From the NCBI GenBank assembly GCA_027578815.1, contig JANBTH010000189.1, positions 1 to 28,079 of the forward strand: 28,079 nucleotides of DNA, given 5' to 3'. The notes under the pieces are model-generated. The model did no database searches and was not told the DNA's origin. It worked only from the letters and a program-made list of their open reading frames with translations. Of the stretch, positions 10,201-20,547 are shown one piece after another (the stretch's first letter is position 1; every line of letters begins with the position of its first letter). The translations under genes were made by a program, and so were the position numbers. Origin of the DNA: Coemansia sp. RSA 1804 (Eukaryota; Kickxellomycota; Kickxellomycetes; Kickxellales; Kickxellaceae).

Positions 10201-10792
10201 TTGCTGCAAGCGGGAATGCAAGCGAGACCAGCATGTGGGTACTCAGCGCCAGAAGAGTGACAAGGTCAAAGGTTGTCTTGGGAGTCAGCGGGTTGAATAA
10301 TGACTGCATCATGTCTCGGGTCTTGGGCACAGAAAAGGCTACATTTTCCAGTGGTGAGATTAATAGTTGTTTGATGTGTGAGTATCTTTTACAGCGCTCG
10401 CGTCCGCCAATCAAGTAAAGTGGCAAATTAAAAGGTGGCGGTGGGTTGTGGATTATAGCGATAAGAAGTTCAGGAGAAAAAAACAACGACGTCTGTTTTC
10501 GGCGTTCAAACCAACTCACATAGCGTATATGCTATGCACTGTCGCAGCCTCTACTGTTCTCTGCTTGCACATAAAGGATTCAGCCACACGAATACGCCCA
10601 TGTCTCGCTGTGGTGCTTACCTTTTCCATCAGGAGTGCGGCCGGTAGGGAGCTGGTGTTCACCATTCTCTTCAGAGCTATGCGCTACAGCATTATCAGTC
10701 ACATCGACGGTGCTAGCAAAGGCCGCCTGGATGTTCCCCGCAAGAGGCACGGAGGCGTTGCCTCTCTTTTGCTGTCGCTGTCGCACCACCAT
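7245..10792 (-). CDS. CHO2: Phosphatidylethanolamine N-methyltransferase Cho2
   Basis: This ER membrane enzyme uses S-adenosylmethionine for the first methylation of phosphatidylethanolamine on the way to phosphatidylcholine. Three exons join in frame: 10792-10621, 10338-9992 and 9881-7245, giving 1051 residues. Intron 1 is phase 1 (GTAAGC...TAG, 282 bases) and intron 2 is phase 0 (GTAGGC...TAG, 110 bases). The exon 1/2 join gives GRTPDGKAFSVPKTRDM, and exon 2/3 gives DYSFESVPIEFNVWLLY, both as expected for Cho2. Two methyltransferase repeats are present: HPMYSIGYAGYYGG near residue 273 with ENPHIEKTY, and NNPEKVIGQAAFYG near 561 with EMPHMQKIY. Multiple membrane segments are evident. The C-terminal third contains a beta-rich region (WQAPFGHSRRDWIGIYP) also known in fungal Cho2 proteins. 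The first 50 or so residues are hydrophilic. The protein is slightly longer than the yeast form. Confidence 0.93.
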
Positions 10793-11346
10793 GTCTGCGG
10801 AACAGAAGCAATAGCAGTCCCAAAATCGACTAGCAGTTATAAAGAACCTGTGGTATTTAAAGTAAACAGATAAAAAGGCACGATATAAAACCTCGGTGAC
10901 AATTCAGCTTGTCAAAGTTGAAAGAAACAAAAAAGTGCAAAAGACTTTTAAAAACGAAGCCAAGGTGATAAAGGAGAGAGAAAGGGCGTTTCGTACTGCT
11001 GGGTAATTCTGGGGAGTTGACGCCTTTTTTTATTTGGAATCGATTGATGGAATCAATCGACCACACTTTCAAAAAAAAAGGCACAAACAATGCAAACTTG
11101 CCATACTCATTGATAGGCATGTACAGTTCCATGCTGACCCATTTGCTACTCTGAGATATTCAGCTAAAAAGTGGGTTTTAAAAATACTGCAAAATTTTTT
11201 GACACCCACTGTAAAAAAGACAGCCACCTGGATTTATAGGCCTGGTACCTAACATAGAAAAATCCAGGACCACTGGAGACTACAAAATATGAAGAAAAAA
11301 ATAAGAAAGGAGGTGCAGAATAGCCTGGAAATCGTTGTGCGGCTAG
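10793..11346. other. Intergenic region with composite inverted repeat
   Basis: This is the CHO2 upstream region and the 3' flank of the disordered orphan gene, both on the minus strand. The clearest structure is a nested inverted repeat at 11022-11082. The open frames on either strand here are short, lysine/phenylalanine-rich and not convincing. Confidence 0.5.
11022..11082. repeat. Nested inverted repeat (hairpin-forming)
   Basis: Outer arms GCCTTTTTTT (11022-11031) and AAAAAAAGGC (11073-11082) enclose a perfect 9-base inner inverted repeat, TCGATTGAT / ATCAATCGA (11040-11048 and 11052-11060), with a three-base GGA loop. Both arms are directly visible. It could be an RNA hairpin in the 3' region of the minus-strand orphan gene, a protein-binding palindrome in the CHO2 upstream region, or a remnant of a small inverted-repeat element. 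Confidence 0.75.
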
Positions 11347-12132
11347 CTACTGGTCCATGTCAAACAGAGTGTCCGGGTATTTGCCAGGCTTGTTTTTACT
11401 GCTGTTGTTTTCGAGCGATGAGGGGCTATGATTATCGGAGTGGAGCGACAGCGAGTTGAATTCCTCAACACGGTCCTCATCCATGGTGCCAAATCCGGAC
11501 TCGGAGCTCCTGTCCTGGTCAATAAATCTCCGGCGGACCATAGAGCCGGATATTGGCGTCTGCCTGCTTCCATACTCGGCCTCGTAGCCTAGCCCGCTCG
11601 TGTCTCTGCCCATGATTTGCTGCAGCTTGTTTACTTGTGCTGGTGTGTTTGGTGGAGGGTTTGCGCCGCCAACGACATTGTGAGCAGTATTCCCGGCAAG
11701 ATTTGAGCCGAGATACGATGACATCATCGACGTTGAGACCAAAGAGTTCGGCGGAGGATCGATACCTGACATGTTCATCTGTGATCCGGAAATATCTGAG
11801 CCAAGCTGGAACGGAAGGTTGTTGTAATGGGACGACGGGGTTTCTAATAGACGGAAAACAATCAGGTTAGGAAGAAAGGCCATTAGGTTGCACAGTCTTG
11901 TGGCACATTATGAATTGGAAGCTAGAATTCAGAGACCTTTTTCATTTCCCTCTAATGAATTGAACAGTACCAACGCCGGGAATGCCAGCGCTTAACCGCA
12001 TATGGAGTACTTACCATGTTTGCCAGTTGACGAGGTCGTGGCTTTCCGCTGCGCAGGATCGATTGGAATCGGCATGCCCCGATTGCTATTCTGACTAGCT
12101 GAACCTGAATTGCTAGATGTATTCTGCGACAT
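11347..12132 (-). CDS. Unrecognised low-complexity protein, two exons
   Basis: I do not recognise this 204-residue protein. Exon 1 (12132-12015) encodes MSQNTSSNSG...TSSTGKH and ends at a GTAAGT donor in phase 1. Exon 2 (11843-11347) follows an ATTAG acceptor and continues ETPSSHYNNLPFQLGSD. The intron carries CCTAACC about 30 bases before the acceptor, a good branch site. The protein is rich in Ser, Asn, Gly and Pro and probably disordered. A more conserved-looking core is NTPAQVNKLQQIMGRD (about 103-118) followed by a basic/acidic patch, GSMVRRRFIDQDRSSESGFG, near 137-156. The C-terminus is acidic and ends DTLFDMDQ. The Ser and Asp/Glu-rich region could be phosphorylated, but no function can be assigned. 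It lies between CHO2 and LOS1, all on the same strand. Confidence 0.65.
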
Positions 12133-12788
12133 TCTTTCCGCTTAGTTCAGTTGGCGCAAAAAACGGATAATGGTGGTTTACAGGAACGAGAAATTGCTGC
12201 TGCGGTTGCAAGAAGGTGCGAAACAGAAAAATAAAACAAAATATCGAAACGTAGCGTATTTGCGATAGAAAATAAAGAGCAAAGAAGAAGAGTTGACTCT
12301 GGCGTAAGTATTCAAAAAAAAGGTTTTCAAGAAAAATGCGTCACAAAGAAAAAAGAAGACAAAGATGGATACTTGTTATATAAAGAAGGCTTGCGTTTTT
12401 GGGCTAAAGTTTACAAACCAAAGAGATTATTTGTGCAGAATGAAGTGCCTATCCGCACTACATAAGAGCTGCTATTTGCATACAGGCAGCAAAGCATTTG
12501 CAGCGTTGCTTATGTGTTACAGCAGGCATTTTTATTAAACAACAGCACAGAACATTTCTAATGATGTTTATCGTTTGTTCAAATGTTTTAACTCTATCAT
12601 GTTTCTCTCTGCGTAACTTTTTCTGTGAAAACGACATGCTCTGCCTACGTTAAAACCCGCTCTTGATATGCGCAAACATTTATTTCCACAAACGCAAATA
12701 CATAGCCACTTTGCACGCATTCACTTTAGTCTTCTTAATTAATGTGTCAGCAACACCTCAGTGTCGTCATCAGATTCCAATGCGGGCC
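12133..12788. other. Intergenic region, no gene seen
   Basis: This AT-rich stretch spans the upstream region of the disordered orphan gene and the 3' flank of LOS1. It has A-rich runs near 12315-12370 and no conserved reading frame. A plus-strand frame crossing its right end is antisense to the LOS1 3' end and is not convincing. Confidence 0.5.
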
Positions 12789-15700
12789 TCAGCTGTTGTT
12801 TGTCAGAAAGGCGACAAAGTACTTTTTAAACTGTCTCTGGCCAAGCGTAGACAGCGCCTGCACAAACTCCGCCGCCATGTTCTCTGGGCAGCCCATGCTT
12901 GGAAGGAGAACCGTTGACAGGTACGACGCAAACTGGTTCTGCCCAAGCTCTCCGCCAATCGGCACGCTGAGCAGCTGCGGGGCCTCCATCGCCGCCATCG
13001 CCCTGCCATCGCCATGCGCGACAGCAGGCATGCCGGCCACGAGCAGCAGCTGAAGTACGCCAGAAATTTCCGACACCACCAGCGATGATTGTGCGTCTGA
13101 CATCTGGAACTGCGGCTGAGTGGGCGTTTCGAAGCATGAGCGTACTACTGTGCTCATGACAAACTGTTTGAACTGGTCGCGAACATCCTTGGCATTGCTA
13201 CTGGCTAAATCCAGTCCCAGCGCTTGCGCCGCTGCCTGGCGCAGCATTTGTCTGTCTGCACTTCTGGTGCCCGTTCTCGCGCTGTTGTTGAGGGCTGCGA
13301 CTGCCGCAGGCGTCAGCGTTGCCAATGTGTGGTATCCAAGAGGATCCACAACCCATGCCTGAATTGCCTTGAAAATCACATTGAATGCCAAGCGCTGACA
13401 CTGAGCGTTGTTGTGGTCGACTGCCAACTGAGTGGCGATGGGCTGGAATATAAGCACAAGATGCTGCGAGTTTTGCGGATCAAGGAATATGCTGTCCAGA
13501 TCTGCGTTGAATATGGCCCCAATCAGCGAAAGATAGGCCTTGCGGAGATCCTGAAGCAGTACAGCCTCATCTGTTCCTGCAGCTCCTTCGTGTGCTACCT
13601 TGTCCAGAAAGCCATACACTTTGGATATCACCGGAAGCAGCAGCTTGCTTGCAGTCGGGGCCACGTATGGCTTGAACTTGAACACAACAAGTCCAATAAG
13701 ACCTAGCAGATCCAGCAGCTCCTCAACTGCACAATTTCTGACAAGGTTATCAATAAGGCGAGGTAGGTATGGCAGAGCCTCCGTGCCCAGTACACTCAGC
13801 ATACGCGATAGTGTGGCCCTGGAAGCCTCGCGAACAAGCTGGCTTGTCCGAAGCACCTCAAGGATCGCAATGCACATCTCCGCTCCCTTGAGAAACACTT
13901 GAACAGTGTTTGTAGAGAGCTGGTTTGGCGCACCCGCGGATGTTGTCTTTGAGTCTACGCGTATGTTTGGAAACCCGCCGATAATTGCGCCAATTGCGAG
14001 AATGTAATGGTGGATTTGGAGCAACGAGCGCGGCTCTTGCAGAATCTGCTCAGCAGACTTTGCATTCATCAGCGCTTGTGCGCCAGAAAAGAGCGGGCTA
14101 AACAGGTGCTGCAGTAGCGTTGTCCGAGTTCCATCGTCGAGATCTGACGGAGCCAGCATAATGCCGCACGCCTCAAACAGATACAGTTGAGAATCAAAAA
14201 TTCCGTGGCTGCCCGGAGTAGATGACGGGTTCGCATTTATTTCCAGCATGTCAGATACTGCCGAGATAAAGTCGCTTGAGTATATAGCTAGCCCCATGCT
14301 CAGGTGCTGCTCAATAAACCGTCTAAGCAGGTACCAGATGCGAGGACGCACAGACATATGTAAATGCCGGACTCCGGTTCCGCCAAGAAGCGATTTCAGC
14401 ACTTGCGTGACAGCCTCCCGATGAGCGTCAAAGTAGCCACTGAAACGAACAAGATTCTCGAAATATAGCGGCGAAATTGACGGGTGGGCGCACCCGACAA
14501 TTCCAGACTGAATCATCATCGTCAGAAGCTCTGCAAATGACTCTGTGGAAGAATTGCCTCCAGCTTTAGTACTAGCATGCGATGATCCGTTGACTTGTCC
14601 GTTCTTTGTGCTGCCAAAGCGCAGATTTTTGGTACTGACAAGCCGATCGCCATATGCCTGTGTTAGATATATGCCCAACTCTGCACGTACCCAGCCAAGC
14701 TTTCCGCTGCCGTTGCCTCCTTCGTCTGCCGCATTGTCGGCGCTCACGCCGTATTGGTTGCACTGGCTGAATATGTTTTGCACAGTCGTCAGCATAACAT
14801 TGTCATAAAGCCCTGGCGCTATGACCGCAATGGCATCAATAAGCGTCCGCAGACTGCGCCTTAGCTCACTGAAAATGGCCTCCTCGTCGTCGTCGTCCAA
14901 CGAGGCATCTGCGTCAGCCGTGCTCGCATCGCTAGGACTTGGCCAGGAATAGTCCTCGCCATACTTCAGCTTCTCGACGAGAATAGGCAATAGCCGTGAC
15001 AGAAATCCCTGCTGCGCTGCGCTGAGAGTCACGTCCTCACGCTGAAGCCTCTTAAGCATGCCGAGTATCTCGGTTATAACCGCAAACACCGACGACGACA
15101 CCTCGTCATATTCATGCATAAGCAGTCTAAGGATTAGCGGCATAAGTTCTTCTAGCATACCGTCTGCGGCGACGCGAGCATCTGGTGTAGCTGTTTCTTT
15201 GTCAGACCTTATTCCCAAAAGCTCGATGCCGGTTACGTTCGCCAGCTTCCCAGCCTCCTCGGCAAATTCAACCTCATCAATGTCCAGCTGCTTCATGACG
15301 CCGACAATGTCCAGGAACTGCAGCATATACAGCTTGTCCATTGCTCGCATTCCCTTCCCTACTATCTCTGCAAGGCAATGACAAGCCTGGCAACGCAGAG
15401 CTGGCGTCTTTAGAAGCCCAAACAACACATTTATGAATGGCTGGTTCACAATAAGCCCTATATCAATCCACGAGACATACGTGCCTACAAGCCGCAAAGC
15501 GGCCCCAGCTAGATCCGGCTGTGTTGCTGACATGTGCACAAGGACATCTAGCCAAGCATGTGCCATCATACTGACATCCTGAATTCGCATAGCATCCTTG
15601 ATTTGCGTGTTCCGCGCAATTTCATCTGTGCTGCGCGGAACGGTGGGGTTGACCAGAACCTCGTCAAGAGAACTGAGAACTCGGAGCAGAAAATCGACTA

Positions 15701-16382
15701 ATGGTGGGTTGATTTCGGTGTTGCTTGCAGCTTTGGTACTATCTTCAGTAAGTGGCCCTGACTTGGCAGGGAGCCCGGCCAGCAGAACCATGTCTTTAAC
15801 AAATGTTGGCCATTGGGACGGATAAGTAGCGAGCGCCATCAGCGAAAATGTATGTGCCAATGTGTTTTTGATGAACGGCAGCTCGTTATGGTATGTGGTG
15901 GCCGAATACTGCCTCGAAACAAACTCTAATAAGGTCTTCCGAGCCATGTTTATCTTGGGAACGGCATCGTTCGCATCTCCACGGGCACCCGCACTGCCAA
16001 TCATGGCCTCAATTACTTGGAGCGCAAACAAGCGCGCCTCTGGGGCTCTCTGCGGCACCTTTGTGAAGAGCTCCAGGCATACCTGCCAGCCCTCTGGCGA
16101 GGCCTTGACATGCTCGCAGTATTGAGTAGCCTAAAATATGAGCAATCGGTATCAGTATGTTGTTGTACCAAGCATATGACATTGGGAAATGCCCAAGATT
16201 CTGCGGACAACAGGCCCCTTTGAATCCAAACACATACAGGACATGCCACACAGGCCATATCGTACTGGCTACCGGCTATGCAATTAATAAATAATATATG
16301 TGTCTCTGCTTACCTGTATTTTGACGTTTTGGACGCTGCTGGGGTCCAATGCGCAACGGACGGCCTCCTCGATTTGCTCCAT
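12789..16382 (-). CDS. LOS1: Exportin-T, tRNA nuclear export receptor (Los1/XPOT)
   Basis: This karyopherin-beta receptor exports tRNA from the nucleus with Ran-GTP. The gene is spliced from exon 1 (16382-16314, 23 codons, MEQIEEAVRCALDPSSVQ...) and exon 2 (16130-12789). The 182-base intron is phase 0, with donor GTAAGC, a TACTGAT branch-like site and a TTTTAG acceptor. The protein has 1136 residues, the usual exportin-T size. Across the junction it reads VKIQATQYCEHVKASPEGWQ, as in the exportin N-terminal helices. The Xpo1-like segment FIKNTLAHTFSLMALATYP is followed by WPTFVKDM. RNTQIKDAMR and TYVSWIDIGLIVNQPFINVL (YVSWIDI at 241-247) are diagnostic of XPOT rather than exportin-1 or exportin-5. 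The remainder is helical HEAT-like repeat. The uninterrupted 3.3 kb exon is notable. No frameshift is seen. Confidence 0.93.
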
Positions 16383-17121
16383 CCTAAAATGTGCTCGAAT
16401 ATAGTTTGGTTTTGCTCGCTGGTCAGCGCACGACACCCACGAAACCAAGGGCTATAATAGTCTTAAGCTAAACTCAAAAATACTTTTTTTTGCTTTTACA
16501 ATGTCAATGACAAAGAACGGCTTTTACGATATTGACGTTGGCGTTAATTACTGATTCCCGCAAGTCTTTGAATTATTTTTGGTGAGGGGTCTTTTTCTCT
16601 ACTTGCTTTTGCCTAGTCTGGTAAACATAAAAGTCGGCACACTGGAGAATTGTTTATTGCAGGTACACTTTTTGAATGGAAAGAACAACAGCAAAGAAGA
16701 AGAAGAAAGGTGGTATGCGTGTTAGAACACTTAAGAATATGATATCAGAGAATTGAGAATAAAAAAAGCCATTCGGCCTAATGGCTGGTTATTTTTTTCA
16801 TCAGTCAAAAACCTGCCTTTATCCATCCAACCATCCCCATCAATCGAACCATCAACACAGACTGGATTTTACCCCAGTCTGCGAAAATTTTATACCAGAA
16901 AGGAGGGCTCTTTTTCTGCTCGCCTATGATTGTGTTGCAAAACAACTTTTTTGTTTACGTTAACCCACAAGCCTGAAAGAAAATATTTCTGCTTGCGCAT
17001 GGATCCTGAGCCACGCATTCGCTATTGCCCGTTCAAGAACATGGACGTATTCTCGTTCTGTTATTAAAAAGAAGCAATAAGATGTCTTGATACGCCGAAT
17101 TCGCAGGCTTGTGCTTTGCTA
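16383..17121. other. Intergenic region with small hairpin
   Basis: This lies between the LOS1 start and the TSC13 stop, both minus strand. It contains a perfect 8-base inverted repeat at 16858-16881 and a CCATC-rich stretch near 16824-16853. A 60-codon plus-strand frame (16781-16963) has no recognisable features and is probably chance. Confidence 0.5.
16858..16881. repeat. Small perfect inverted repeat
   Basis: CAGACTGG (16858-16865) and CCAGTCTG (16874-16881) are separated by eight bases. It could be a binding-site palindrome or a weak RNA hairpin. It lies about 480 bases upstream of the LOS1 start and 240 bases past the TSC13 stop. Confidence 0.55.
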
Positions 17122-18226
17122 TTATGCAATAAACGGGATCATCGCCTTTCGCGACTTTGGGTAGTCTGGAAACTCCCGCTTGTATTGCTTGTGCTTTTTG
17201 ATGGCCCACGCATACATCTGCGCCGTGGACACAACCAAAAACAGAACAGCAGCCATACTGCGGGTCATCAGTGTTATGCTCGCCCATGCAATCGTCTCAA
17301 AGAGATAGTTAGGGCAGCTGACCATGTCGAATCCGTAGCCAAACGGGATCCGACGCACGCGGGTGCCTGGTGGCCGCAGGTTGCGCAGTGTAATGTGGGT
17401 GCTTAGGTTTGAGAGCTCGGCAAACAAGAAGATGCCAGTAAAAATGGCCATCAGCGTTGGGTTTCCGAGCTTGGCTGCGAGGACAGTGCCTTCTGCAGAG
17501 CTGGGGCCATACACCCAGTATGCTAGGTTAAGTCCCGACAGTATGTGGTAGTGGAACGAGTTTTTGAACACGTTGAAGAGCGGCATGGTTCCATGGCTGA
17601 AGCGGTGCACAAATCCTGTTTCCAGCTCACGCTTCAGAAAGTGGCCCATGACCAGCATGTAAACGCGGCTACATTCGATCCTTGCAGCAAGTTAGAAACA
17701 TGGGATAATTAGCCTGAAATGTATGCGTTTGGTGTTCAGAGTGAGCAAGCTTGCAGGGCATTTGATAAAAGCAGCTGAACAGAAAAGCCCGTATACAAAC
17801 ACGTAAACAGTTTGTCAGCACTTACCGTTGAATTTCACTGTGCTCAAATGCGTGTCTGTAAAAGATAACCGGAAAATTGTAAATCAGATAATGGAACACC
17901 ATTGGGCCAAGATACTCGATGTAGAAGACAGTCCGCCAGCTGATCTGTGGTCCTAGGTCCTTTAAATACACCACATCGCCGTCGCCAATGCTATACTTGG
18001 TTAGACCCGCGTCTTTTTCAAGAACCATCTTTGTCTCGCCAACCGTAAGTCGCTGGCGGTCCGGATACAGCGACTTGTTTTTCCTGTTGATGGCCTTTTT
18101 AAGATCGTCGACAGATGCGTCGTCAGGGACATCCACTGTGAAGAGAACACGCGGCGATGGCGATGCTTCGTCCGCGGCACCTTTGCTTTTTGCAGACGAT
18201 GAGCGCTTGGCGATTTTGAGCTGCAT
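17122..18226 (-). CDS. TSC13: Very-long-chain enoyl-CoA reductase Tsc13
   Basis: This ER membrane enzyme reduces trans-2-enoyl-CoA, the last step of each very-long-chain fatty acid elongation cycle that feeds sphingolipids. Exon 1 (18226-17826) and exon 2 (17680-17122) join in phase 2 across a 145-base intron with donor GTAAGT, branch TTCTAAC and acceptor AAG, giving 319 residues (yeast form about 310). The N-terminal ~100 residues form the ubiquitin-like region seen in TECR/Tsc13. It is followed by WRTVFYIEYLGPMVFHYLIY, HFLKRELETGFVHRFSHGTM, and GYGFDMVSCPNYLFETIAW of the steroid 5-alpha-reductase fold. Lys150 and Tyr259 sit where the family's proposed catalytic Lys and Tyr are found. The C terminus KSRKAMIPFIA is typical of the family. 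The junction reads EIQRIECSRVYMLVMG. Confidence 0.93.
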
Positions 18227-19031
18227 ATTTCGATATCCGCACTTGACAGAAAAAACAAAGCAAGTGTTCTTAGTAATGGAAAATAGTGATAAGGAACAAG
18301 AAATGAAAGGAAAGAAAGAAAGAAAGGGAAAAGAGATTACGCAGGTCGGGGTGGGAATAAGACAATTCCCTCCAAACGTTCCTTTACCGCATTTTATCTA
18401 CGATTATCGCTCGCTTTTACTTTGAGCTACGACTGCCACACCATAGCAAATCCATAGTAATCTACCAAAGCCACATATTCTACTGCTTTTTGCAGAAGCA
18501 TTGAAGATTAGAAAGGATTTGTCGCGGTAATCGGTATAGCGAGGCTTGCATTGGGAACGCAGGGTGTTTAGATTGTAGATAAGCATTCTTATCCAGCGAT
18601 TAATATGTGTATTAAAGTAAACATCGGACAAACGAGAGTGGAACTCATGGGACAGGTATCTCTGTAATACTCACCTCCAAACCCCATGGCTTTTGCCAAA
18701 AAAAAATACATCCGAGCAAAGATCAACAACAGAAAGTAGCCAAAAACCCTATGGCAAGCTACAGTCCAACTTTTGTAAAAGCCACGATGGAATGTTGGAA
18801 AGAACCAAGTCAGCATCAGCATCTGCCACATGCCGCATGTCTGCAAATCAAAGCAGCAGGTGAACCGAATAACAATCAGAGCCGACTCTGACTGCCCGAG
18901 CCGACGAGCCACAAAGCCCTACTTTTCGTCTGCCTTGTGCAGTAAACAAGCTCAAAACATTGCTTTATCGCTCACACAGCTTGTGGACTCACTCTTTTTC
19001 CATCATCAGCAATTTCTAGTATATTGACAAA
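18227..19031. other. Divergent promoter region of TSC13 and eS17
   Basis: This region lies between two divergent genes. It contains an AACCCTA telobox-like heptamer (18745-18751), a motif seen in many fungal ribosomal-protein promoters. TCTGACTG near 18886 resembles the HomolD box of fission-yeast ribosomal-protein genes with one mismatch. Both are short motifs and could be chance. A minus-strand Cys- and Phe-rich frame at 18589-18912 has no recognisable domain and is not called. Confidence 0.4.
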
Positions 19032-20206
19032 ATGGTGCGTATTTGGACACTTGATGGACGCAGTTTGCACGCGTAGGATGCTGCGTAGTGATGGATGCGA
19101 GGATGCCAGGGAGATGGATTCGACAATAGCGACGAGTGGTTTGGTGCGATAGCAGGAAAGCAGTGCTAGACAAAACAGCGGCAGTGACTGTGGGAAGCGC
19201 AAGTACTCTAGTAAATCGCATCCATCAGCAACCGGCGGTTTTCATCGATGGATTCGTGGGCGTGTCAGAAGTGATTTTAGTGCACAATTAAGCGCATGCA
19301 ATGCAAATGCAAAGTGTCCAATTATATTTCTCCTCGTCAGATTGGGAGCAGATGAATTTGAATTCTCCATGCACAATCAGCATCTTTCTCTTGTTTTATT
19401 GACCCTTTAAGAGCCATGGGCTTGTAAAAGGACAATTCTTCATTTGGGAGTGTAATTATGCAGACATTTCAAACTCAGTGTAAAACGTCAAATACTAACG
19501 ATCTCTATTGCAATCTATTCTGCATTGGTCCACTCTTCATGCTTTATTCATGTATATCTATGCACATATGCGGTCTGGACGACGTCGTTTTGTTGGCTCT
19601 GGACTATCTTCATACGTTATCGATCGACCCCACACGGCCCTATATGCTCGTTTGCTTGATATGTCAATCACAACATTTACAAACGGTCGAACTATTGTTA
19701 TCTTGTTATCTGTTGCCGTGTATTAGGGTCGCGTTCGCACTAAGACCGTTAAGAAGGCTTCGCGCGTTCTGATTGAGAAGTACTACCCAGTTCTTACTCT
19801 CGATTTCCACACCAACAAGCGTATCTGTGACGATGTTGCCATCATCCCGACCAAGCGCATGCGCAACAAGATTGCTGGCTTCACCACCCATCTGATGAAA
19901 CGTATCCAGAAGGGTCCTGTCCGCGGCATTTCCTTCAAGCTCCAGGAGGAGGAGCGCGAGCGCAGAGACAACTATGTGCCCGAGTTCTCGGCTCTTGACA
20001 TCTCTGCCATCGAGGTTGACCCAGATACTGAGGCCATGCTCAAGTCACTCAACTTTGAGAAGCTTCCCGGCGTCTCTGTCACTGCCCCCGTTCGCTCTGG
20101 GCGTGTTGGCCGCGATTTCCGTCGCCGCGAGCGCCGCCCTCGCCCTCAGCGCACCGCTGCTCCTGCTGCCGCTGCCGCCGCTCCTGCCCCTCCTACCGAG
20201 GCTTGA
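19032..20206 (+). CDS. RPS17: 40S ribosomal protein eS17 (RPS17)
   Basis: This small-subunit ribosomal protein gene is split into an ATG-only exon 1 (19032-19034) and exon 2 (19727-20206), joined in phase 0 to give 160 residues. Exon 2 starts GRVRTKTVKKASRVLIEKYY and continues with LDFHTNKRICDDVAIIP, KRMRNKIAGFTTHLMKRIQ and GPVRGISFKLQEEERERRDN, all diagnostic of eS17. The intron directly after the start codon matches the intron position known for RPS17 in yeast and animals, which makes this start convincing. Its donor is the weaker GTGCGT. Human and yeast eS17 have about 135 residues; here there is an extra C-terminal tail, Arg-rich and then Ala/Pro-rich (APAAAAAAPAPPTEA). Codon use in exon 2 is strongly biased to C-ending codons, as in highly expressed genes. 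Confidence 0.95.
19035..19726 (+). other. eS17 intron with distant TACTAAC branch site and AG-free zone
   Basis: This 692-base intron runs from GTGCGT to TATTAG. An exact TACTAAC occurs at 19493-19499 (branch A at 19498). The last AG before it is at 19477-19478, and the next AG anywhere is the acceptor at 19725-19726. This leaves about 246 AG-free bases and a branch-to-acceptor distance of 228. The upstream part of the same intron has many AGs. By contrast, the better branch candidates in other introns here (LOS1, TSC13, the disordered orphan gene) lie about 10-35 bases from their acceptors. Confidence 0.75.
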
Positions 20207-20547
20207 GTAAGCTGGCTTTTTTAATTGTAGCTTGTTTGTAGCACTCTCCCGGTTTAGGAATTTTTTGTTCCAACAAAACGACTTCTTATACATCTTTTGC
20301 ATGGTGCATGAAACGACCGGTTCCGAATCGTATTTTTCTGTGATCCACAAGCCAATTAATTAGACAAGATGTTGAATACTGCGGTCACTGTTGTTTTGTT
20401 TATTATAGGCGTTGAAAGACAAAAGGCGTGTTTCGTTTGCTTAGCACCGCTTCTCTCTGCTTTGCTTTGTTGTGGCCTGTTGCACTTTTTTTTTGCTTCT
20501 TTTTGCGAATCTCTTTTGCTCTGATATATTCACACTGTTGTATTTTA
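20207..20547. other. Intergenic region between eS17 and the BRCT gene
   Basis: This 341-base stretch holds the eS17 3' flank and the promoter of the BRCT protein. It is T-rich, with a T tract near 20485-20493. I see no gene or clear element. Confidence 0.45.

Noticed and set aside
10448..10873. 141-codon plus-strand frame
   Set aside because: It is antisense to CHO2 exon 1 and intron 1, whose splice junctions and sequence are well supported.
16781..16963. 60-codon plus-strand frame with His/Ser-rich start
   Set aside because: Short, arises from a CCATC-rich stretch and has no homology I recognise.
18589..18912. 107-codon minus-strand Cys/Phe-rich frame in the TSC13/eS17 spacer
   Set aside because: No family features, rare-residue composition and placement in a divergent promoter argue against coding.
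19035..19478. C/D-box snoRNA in the eS17 intron
   Set aside because: An AGTGATGG near 19087 resembles a C box, but no matching CTGA D box at a suitable distance and no closing stem was found.
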